A stretch of DNA of 41,483 bases from a virus, in IMG/VR virus record IMGVR_UViG_3300024352_000044, positions 1 to 41,483 of that record; one strand, written 5' to 3'. Position numbers and translations under genes: made by a program. Shown in pieces: positions 36,171 through 41,483 of this stretch (positions are counted from its first letter, which is position 1; each line of letters begins with the position of its first letter). The notes under the pieces are model-generated. The model worked only from the letters and a program-made list of their open reading frames with translations, was not told the DNA's origin and made no database searches.

Positions 36171-36394
36171 TACTGCAACCTAGTGCTTTCAAATAATAAT
36201 AAAGGTAGTGTGTCTGCTAAGAATTGTGCATATTCTTCGGCATCTTCTTCGTCGTCAAACCCGCTAAATTTAACATAAACATCGGGCGAATCAGAACCAA
36301 CCACTACCTCAATATCAATGTCATCCCTTGAAATAAATTCCTCGTTTTCTTTAAGTTCTTCTTCTACTATCTCTTCTTTTTGTCGTTTTGGCAT
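36170..36394 (-). CDS. Hypothetical acidic protein, 74 aa
   Basis: Very acidic (Glu/Asp-rich throughout, IVEEELKENEEF) with a strand region VVVGSDSPDVYVKFSGF. Overlaps both neighbours by one base each. Possible DNA mimic or partner of the mini-polymerase, but unsupported. Confidence 0.6.
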   Translation of the reverse strand: MPKRQKEEIVEEELKENEEFISRDDIDIEVVVGSDSPDVYVKFSGFDDEEDAEEYAQFLADTLPLLLFESTRLQ

Positions 36395-37077
36395 TATTGT
36401 ATCTTCGCCTCCTTGATGACATCTTTAACTAATTCAATATCGGCGGGCAGTGATTTAAAACGTCTAAGCCAGAACTGAGGATCAATAACTGGACCAACTA
36501 TTTCTAACTGCTCGTCGTTCATGCGTGTAAGCATGTCTTTACCAGACTTGCTATTTAACAATATCCATGGACTAATTAATCCTTCTCGAATATCGTGAGC
36601 AGCTCTATTTAAATTAACAAATGCAAAATAATGTTCCCACGGAGCATTGTTTTTTTCACCCCAATCCATCATAGTTGATATAGTTCTTTGAATTGCTCCG
36701 TCTGCAGGTTCTTTCTTAATCATCTCGGTGATATAAGTTTCGTACAATTCATCTCTACACCAGTGGTCTAATTTCACCCCACTTCGTAAAACGTAGTCTA
36801 TAAACATTTCCGGATAAATGGGGGCGGTGTTAACTAAAAAACTTCCAAATTTTACAAATGCTGTGTAATAAGGACTTGATGCAAATTCGTCAAAGGTTTT
36901 TTGAACTTTTCCTTTGCTAGACAATTCATAAAATTTCTGAAATGTTAAAAGTCCTGCCTGAACATGTTTTTCATTTTTGGCTAGGTATCGACGTTTTTGT
37001 TCACAAATATGCACGGTCAAAGTTTTTTCTTTGACAAATTCCTTACCGCAATGCTCGCATTTAAAATTTGATTGCAT
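36394..37077 (-). CDS. Zinc-finger protein, 227 aa
   Basis: The N-terminus has CEHCGKEFVKEKTLTVHIC, a finger with Cys7, Cys10, His23 and Cys25, followed by a helical body of about 200 residues (FQKFYELSSKGKV, KFGSFLVNTAPIYPEMF, GVKLDHWCRDELY). I recall this arrangement in conserved hypothetical proteins of T4-like marine phages; its role near UvsW and replication genes is unknown. ATG at 37077 overlaps the upstream gene by 17 bases. Confidence 0.7.
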   Translation of the reverse strand: MQSNFKCEHCGKEFVKEKTLTVHICEQKRRYLAKNEKHVQAGLLTFQKFYELSSKGKVQKTFDEFASSPYYTAFVKFGSFLVNTAPIYPEMFIDYVLRSGVKLDHWCRDELYETYITEMIKKEPADGAIQRTISTMMDWGEKNNAPWEHYFAFVNLNRAAHDIREGLISPWILLNSKSGKDMLTRMNDEQLEIVGPVIDPQFWLRRFKSLPADIELVKDVIKEAKIQ

Positions 37078-37540
37078 TGATTTCTTTTTTATCCCAACCA
37101 AGTGACGCACAATATTCCTTAATTTCTTTATCGGTAGATATCATGGCAAGAGTCTCGACATCCGACCATTTCATGTTTGGAAATAAATTTGCTAAAAACT
37201 CTTCTTTTTTGTTTTTCTCACGTTTTAAAGGAAGCCATTCGTGAAAATATGTTTTCTTAGTTTCGTGAGAGCATAAACACAAAGACTGCCATAAAAGTTT
37301 AGGATGTTTTTGTATTCCTGCCCAATTCTTGTTATAAAATTCATTTACGGTTAATACAAAATGTTCTTGTAATTCTCGATTACTCGATTTTACATTACTA
37401 ATATAACGTGTAAGATTCCACAAGTCGCCTTTGATTTCTTTACGACCATCTTCTGTAGCAGCATCCCAAAGTTCTTTTAATCCCATGTCCACTGCTGGGA
37501 TCATATCTTTAAAAAGGTCTACGTGTTTATTCTTGCCCAT
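37061..37540 (-). CDS. Hypothetical protein, 159 aa
   Basis: Helical, Trp-rich protein (WNLTRYISNVKSSNREL, FYNKNWAGIQKHPKLLWQSL) with basic patches. I considered a clamp-loader-type role because of the neighbourhood, but no motif supports it. It overlaps neighbours at both ends. Confidence 0.6.
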   Translation of the reverse strand: MGKNKHVDLFKDMIPAVDMGLKELWDAATEDGRKEIKGDLWNLTRYISNVKSSNRELQEHFVLTVNEFYNKNWAGIQKHPKLLWQSLCLCSHETKKTYFHEWLPLKREKNKKEEFLANLFPNMKWSDVETLAMISTDKEIKEYCASLGWDKKEINAIKF

Positions 37541-37811
37541 TATTTTTACTCAGGTAATACAACATTTTAACACGATTAAGCGCCTCGTGTAAAGCAGGAT
37601 TAGTCTTCGCGGCCTGCCGAATATTGTACCAAAGTTGATTTTCTAAAATGCTTTCTCTTGAAGCACCGCGAACTCTTGACGGATTATCTTCGGGTATCCA
37701 GTCCCACCCTATTGGCATTCTTTCTTCAACCGGTGCACCTTTTTCTCGAGCATATACAACACCTTCTTGGCGTTCATAGATATACTCGGCACCTGGTTTA
37801 AGACTGCCCAT
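37527..37811 (-). CDS. Conserved hypothetical protein, 94 aa
   Basis: Starts MGSLKPGAEYIYERQEGVVY, a segment I know from small conserved proteins in T4-like marine phages; later AIKTNPALHEAL-type helix (AAKTNPALHEALNRVKML). Function unknown. It overlaps the cupin gene by 14 bases. A longer start at 37874 is rejected. Confidence 0.68.
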   Translation of the reverse strand: MGSLKPGAEYIYERQEGVVYAREKGAPVEERMPIGWDWIPEDNPSRVRGASRESILENQLWYNIRQAAKTNPALHEALNRVKMLYYLSKNNGQE

Positions 37812-38154
37812 GATTATATCCCACCGTTTCTCTTTCAATGTCGTCATGATCAAATTCTGCCCAATACAATTCAAATGCTACCGTATCTTCAAGGGCTTCA
37901 AATTGATGATATTCGCCAGGCATCACTTTAGTAAAATCGCCTGCTTCTAAGATAGTCTCATCGACAAGATCGTAGTTGTTTTTCCAAACACGAATAATAA
38001 GTTTACCTGATTCAACAAAAAATCCATTCCACTTATATTTGTGTTTATGCTTTGAACAGACGCCGCCTTTCCGGGCTTCAATACGGTGAAACTCTAATAC
38101 ACCATTGGCTTCAAGGAGTTCTGTTTGACCCCACACTTTACCTGCTTTCATCAT
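37798..38154 (-). CDS. Cupin-family protein
   Basis: The 118-residue protein has CSKHKHKYKWNGFFVESG (His36, His38, Glu48) and PGEYHQFEALEDTVAFELYW (His83), the two metal-binding halves of a single cupin barrel. Cupins bind metals and act as isomerases, dioxygenases or sugar-binding sensors; which applies here is unclear. An AAGGA ribosome site precedes tandem ATGs at 38154 and 38151. Confidence 0.75.
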   Translation of the reverse strand: MMKAGKVWGQTELLEANGVLEFHRIEARKGGVCSKHKHKYKWNGFFVESGKLIIRVWKNNYDLVDETILEAGDFTKVMPGEYHQFEALEDTVAFELYWAEFDHDDIERETVGYNHGQS

Positions 38155-38161
38155 AATCCTT

Positions 38162-38668
38162 TTAAATGACCTTATCGAGTTGAAGTATCTCGCATTGTCT
38201 ACTTACTTCTTTAACAAAAAATGCACACGGAGGATTATCTCCGTCGTGCAATGGAACCGTGAGCATATGTCCGTTTTTCATTTTAGGAAAATACCAACGA
38301 ACATCTTGATAGATATTAATAATTTCAATAGGAAAATATTCTGCCTTAAATCCTTTAATAGGATTAAAAATAAGAGCATCAAATCCCCGTTCATTGATGC
38401 TAGTTAACGGCAATACTTCTGGATCTAATCCGCAGTCTTTATCCCCTACTACCATACACCAATCCAAAGGCATTTGTACTTCATACCCGCCAATGTTTAA
38501 TAAAATGGCTGGGCTATTAAATGACTCTAAAAATATTAGAGGCATAAAATAAAAATCTGGTTCGCTAGGGTTAGAATTATCTAATACACTAAATCTCGTA
38601 TCTTCATCTACCTCTTCTGGTAAATCATTTAAATCAAATGATTTATTGTTTAATGTTAAAATTCTCAT
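38162..38668 (-). CDS. Conserved hypothetical protein, 168 aa
   Basis: Begins MRILTLNNKSFDLNDLPEEV. It contains VLPLTSINERGFDALIFNP and NGHMLTVPLHDGDNPPCAFF, a pattern I recall from T4-like marine phage proteins of unknown function. Strand-rich, no enzyme motif. Overlaps the UvsW stop by four bases. Confidence 0.68.
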   Translation of the reverse strand: MRILTLNNKSFDLNDLPEEVDEDTRFSVLDNSNPSEPDFYFMPLIFLESFNSPAILLNIGGYEVQMPLDWCMVVGDKDCGLDPEVLPLTSINERGFDALIFNPIKGFKAEYFPIEIINIYQDVRWYFPKMKNGHMLTVPLHDGDNPPCAFFVKEVSRQCEILQLDKVI

Positions 38669-40119
38669 GTTGTTACCTTTGTAATTGTGAAAGGATATTT
38701 TGCTTCTTTATAATATTTTTTCCTTTCAGTTAAATGCCGTTTGGCATATTTGCATGTAGAGGTAATATCCCAAATCTCTACATGGTCTTTGTCTTCTGCT
38801 TTTCTAATGCCTCGTCCAATAGATTGGATAACGCGGACAAAGCTCTTTCCGGGCTCAATAAGAACCAGATTAAAAATCCTTGGAATATTAATACCCACAG
38901 CGGCCACACCGTAAGTCGCCACAATAATCTTGTCATCACTTGTTTTAACATCATCGTATTCTTCTTTCCTGTCATCTAATTTAACAGAGCCGTTGATAAA
39001 GACCGCACCGGGTAGTAGGTTAATTAACTTGTCTCCTGTGTCAATCCTGTTGACTAAGACAAGTGTATTTCCTGAAGTGGAAATATCTTTAACCTTATTT
39101 GCAATCCAACTAATTCTAGTAGGATCGGTAACTAACCATGAATATTCTTCGGCGTAACTTCTGAATACTTCTATGTTGTTAGTTTGTAAAATATTAATAT
39201 TGAGTTGAGCAAGAACATCTTTTTGTTGTAAATCATAAGCAGATACACGATTAATAACTGGACCTATACTTGCAAGTATGCCTTGAAACTCCCAAGCTTC
39301 TTTAGGTATGGTGCCTGTTAATCCCCAACGTATAGCGCAGTTTTTAAAATTTTGAGTCAATAATTTTGTTAAAACATCTGCTTTGGCCTGATGAACTTCG
39401 TCAACAATAATAGCCACAACCCCTTCGCAAAATTCTGCAAGGCTAAGACTTTCTTCATCATAGCTTTTTTTGTCTAATACATTAAGACTTTGCCATGTAC
39501 AGATAGTGTGTGTTCGATTTAATTCTTTTCGATCACCGAAATACACACCAACATCTAAACCTAGGTTTTTGTAGTCTTCTTCAGTCTGGACAACAAGCGA
39601 TTTGTTCGGAACAATAACCATCGTACGACCATACGGTTCACAAAGATGCGACAACGTCGCTGTAGTAATCGTTTTACCTGCACCTGTTGCTACCTCCTGT
39701 AAGGCTTGTTGATTTTCTAAAAATTTATTAACAACATCGTATTGATAATCTCTCAATATGATAGGTTTACCTGCTTCTGGATGACCTTTTGGCCATGTCT
39801 TGCCTTTGTCAGCCCAATAGTTTTCATTTATTTGCTTAAAGTCAAACGCATGAGGTTGTCTTAGATCCTCTACATCAATATCAAATCCTGATTCTTCAAT
39901 AATAGGTAATATAACATCTAAGTGTGCTAGATATCCATTGCCGCCAATACCAAAATATGTTTTAGTACCGTCCCATCTACCTAGTTTGTAAGCGGGCATA
40001 TGACGTGCATAGGGAAGGTCATACTTGAGTTTGTTTGCTAGCTTTCTTCGAACTTCAACAGGCAAACCGTCAAGTTTAATATTAACCTCATCCTTAATTA
40101 TTAATTTACAAGTCGACAA
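38665..40119 (-). CDS. uvsW: UvsW-like SF2 DNA helicase (TTG start)
   Basis: The 484-residue protein has Walker A EVATGAGKT (142-150), DEVH (motif II), GLTGTIPK (motif III), TLVLVNRIDTGDK and QSIGRGIRK (motif VI) of superfamily 2, together with an N-terminal UvsW-type domain (IIKDEVNIKLDGLPVEVRRK). UvsW in T4 unwinds branched DNA and R-loops and shifts replication from origin-dependent to recombination-dependent. TTG at 40119, with AGGA close upstream, keeps the conserved N-terminus; ATG-only starts would remove it. It overlaps the preceding gene by 14 bases. Confidence 0.9.
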   Translation of the reverse strand: MSTCKLIIKDEVNIKLDGLPVEVRRKLANKLKYDLPYARHMPAYKLGRWDGTKTYFGIGGNGYLAHLDVILPIIEESGFDIDVEDLRQPHAFDFKQINENYWADKGKTWPKGHPEAGKPIILRDYQYDVVNKFLENQQALQEVATGAGKTITTATLSHLCEPYGRTMVIVPNKSLVVQTEEDYKNLGLDVGVYFGDRKELNRTHTICTWQSLNVLDKKSYDEESLSLAEFCEGVVAIIVDEVHQAKADVLTKLLTQNFKNCAIRWGLTGTIPKEAWEFQGILASIGPVINRVSAYDLQQKDVLAQLNINILQTNNIEVFRSYAEEYSWLVTDPTRISWIANKVKDISTSGNTLVLVNRIDTGDKLINLLPGAVFINGSVKLDDRKEEYDDVKTSDDKIIVATYGVAAVGINIPRIFNLVLIEPGKSFVRVIQSIGRGIRKAEDKDHVEIWDITSTCKYAKRHLTERKKYYKEAKYPFTITKVTT

Positions 40120-41287
40120 TATTCCTATCCTTTTGAACAGCTGGTTTTACATCGCTTAGATATAAAACACAATAGTGGTTATCAATCCACGTTTGAGACA
40201 TATTGCTCATAGGAGGAAAAGATTTGTTCACTACTATAATACTAACATCGTCTTCTTCTTTAATCAACCACTTTGCAGGCTTTTTAAAGATTAGTAATCT
40301 ACCTTCAGACAAATCTCCACCGAGACCCGAAGCTCTAACCCATTCGTTGAACTTTGGATCTTCGTCGTTCCTACTTCGAAAACAAATTTTTATTTCCTCT
40401 TTGCTAACTCCATTGTTAATGGCGGAGATAACAAACGACTCTAACCAACTTTTTAAATGATTATCTTCACTGACTATTAAAATAACTTTTTTCTTTACGG
40501 TTTTATACAAATTAAAAAATTTACTAAAATCGTCGGTCCAAAAATAATTTGTATTATATGAGGCTACTCTATGAATAAGATTTTTTGATGTAGACCCGTA
40601 CAATACATAACCCATACGCTTTGCCAGCATTAGGTCGTGATCTAATTCTTTTAATTTTCTAGAATCAAAATACTCTTGTGCAGACGAAGTTGCGTTTTGT
40701 AATACTACTTCATCGTTTACAATTTTGCAGGCTGGAGCATAATACTCTGCGTCGTTCCAAATCTGTTCAACATCTGCTAGTGCATGATTAAATGATTCGT
40801 CAATATTAAATCCGTGTCTAATTGCAAATTCATTTACTAAAATTAAATTTAAATCGTAGATGTTATATTTTCTAACTTTATCGTCTGGATTCCAAAGAGA
40901 TCGATCTTCTCTGTTATTTTTAAGAACTTCTTTTTCAAAAACTTCTTTAAGAGAATAAGGATGTTTTAAGCATAACCAAAGTTTATCATTTTTGTCTTTT
41001 TCAACAAAAATGCTTTTAGTCATATCTAAATTTCTAAAAGGATTTTTCCATGTTGCGTTTTGTAATCTAAAATTTAAATTTAATTGTCGTGTACTAAAAT
41101 GATTTTTATATTTTTCCATTAACTTGATAACATAGTTTGCCTGCGCTTGGGTAAGATTTTTGTTATCTGCAATTAAATTGAAAAAATTTGTCAATACGAC
41201 AATGTCCTGATTATTCAAGAAATTTGTAGATATAACCGAAGTATAAAATTCGGTAAAGATGTCTTCGAAATATTCATTCGCCGCCAT
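40106..41287 (-). CDS. Hypothetical protein, 393 aa, next to uvsW
   Basis: Large protein with an N-terminal Asn/Phe-rich helical part (LNNQDIVVLTNFFNLIAD) and a C-terminal half with a possible Rossmann-like pattern (KKVILIVSEDNHLKSWLES, DDVSIIVVNKSFPPM). No helicase motif is complete. The promoter upstream places the start codon at the first transcribed base. It may be a partner or helicase-related protein, but this is a guess from position only. Confidence 0.6.
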   Translation of the reverse strand: MAANEYFEDIFTEFYTSVISTNFLNNQDIVVLTNFFNLIADNKNLTQAQANYVIKLMEKYKNHFSTRQLNLNFRLQNATWKNPFRNLDMTKSIFVEKDKNDKLWLCLKHPYSLKEVFEKEVLKNNREDRSLWNPDDKVRKYNIYDLNLILVNEFAIRHGFNIDESFNHALADVEQIWNDAEYYAPACKIVNDEVVLQNATSSAQEYFDSRKLKELDHDLMLAKRMGYVLYGSTSKNLIHRVASYNTNYFWTDDFSKFFNLYKTVKKKVILIVSEDNHLKSWLESFVISAINNGVSKEEIKICFRSRNDEDPKFNEWVRASGLGGDLSEGRLLIFKKPAKWLIKEEDDVSIIVVNKSFPPMSNMSQTWIDNHYCVLYLSDVKPAVQKDRNIVDL

Positions 41288-41293
41288 AATAAT

Positions 41294-41321
41294 ATTATAG
41301 CAGAAATAATTTAAAAATCAA
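41294..41321 (-). promoter_or_regulatory. Sigma70-type promoter, leaderless output
   Basis: On the minus strand TTGATT (41316-41321), 16 bases, TATAAT (41294-41299), six bases before the ATG at 41287. The -35 overlaps the stop of the upstream gene. It likely drives the overlapping operon down to 35592. Confidence 0.7.
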
Positions 41322-41482
41322 GACTTTTGTAAAATATTTACTAACCTTTTTTGAGGAATTCCGTCAACCATTTCTGATAATAACCACTCGGTATGACAAA
41401 GTTTTTTGAACCAGTCGCTCCGTTCAGGAATAATTGGGTTTTCTATATTTTCAAAGTTATTAGAAAGTTCGCCTGCAAGGCT
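41318..41482 (-). CDS. C-terminal part of a gene (partial)
   Basis: An open frame enters from the right edge and stops at 41318-41320. The visible 54 residues include NPIIPERSDWFKKLCHTEWL and a final QKRLVNILQKS. The family is not recognisable from this tail; the stop codon falls in the next promoter's -35. Confidence 0.55.
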   Translation of the reverse strand, partial: SLAGELSNNFENIENPIIPERSDWFKKLCHTEWLLSEMVDGIPQKRLVNILQKS

Positions 41483-41483
41483 T

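Noticed and set aside
37061-37540. Possible clamp-loader small subunit (gp62)
   Set aside because: Only position next to replication genes suggests it; no sequence pattern of gp62 or the marine clamp-loader A family was seen.

Overview
The window looks like part of the genome of a large T4-like myovirus (class Caudoviricetes). It carries T4-type replication genes: a gp41-like DnaB-family helicase, a gp61-like Toprim primase and a UvsW-like helicase. It also has T4-style overlapping operons, small proteins with N-terminal tags resembling the T4 capsid-targeting sequence, and a tail-fibre-like protein. A BPSL0761-type small protein and a TraR/DksA-type zinc protein point to a proteobacterial host, possibly betaproteobacterial; that is an inference. 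Several genes (2OG-Fe(II) oxygenases, a YqgE-like protein, MoxR/VWA) are of kinds seen in marine and freshwater T4-like phages.

Layout. Bases 1-3274 (+) hold a nucleotidyltransferase, a 2OG-Fe(II) oxygenase, a methyltransferase and small proteins. Bases 3266-7370 (-) form a probable late operon: YqgE-like protein, capsid-tag protein, lipoprotein, two oxygenases and a tail-fibre-like protein. Bases 7423-23838 (+) are a dense early/accessory region of more than 40 small genes in short cassettes, nearly all driven by near-consensus sigma70 promoters with exactly 17 bases between -35 and -10 and often by a stereotyped GGAGCG ribosome site. It includes a 496-base repeat-rich non-coding stretch (8001-8496), a TraR-like gene, two tRNAs, a GIY-YIG-like protein, an AAA+ ATPase, and a MoxR ATPase plus metallopeptidase/VWA pair. 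Bases 24008-28260 hold further oxygenases, a GNAT-like protein (-), an SGNH-like hydrolase and a Bax-inhibitor-1 family membrane protein. Bases 28241-35194 (-) carry three capsid-tag-type proteins, the helicase, an oxygenase, a short carbamoyltransferase, the primase and a structural protein. Bases 35592-41482 (-) are an overlapping operon with a miniature DNA polymerase III alpha-like protein, a zinc-finger protein, a cupin, UvsW and a large unknown protein.

How the parts may work together. Host-type promoters would turn on the early block; TAAATA-type elements in front of structural, tagged and oxygenase genes look like T4-type late promoters. Two 3' UTR hairpins present the same 15-base loop containing CGCTCC, the complement of the GGAGCG ribosome site used by at least ten early genes, and each is followed by a strong terminator. 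This could be a phage-encoded anti-Shine-Dalgarno RNA system and is the most novel signal in the window. Other notable signals are leaderless transcripts with a fixed -10/N6/ATG geometry, a 12-base inverted repeat bracketing the MoxR/VWA cassette, and the miniature polymerase III alpha core.
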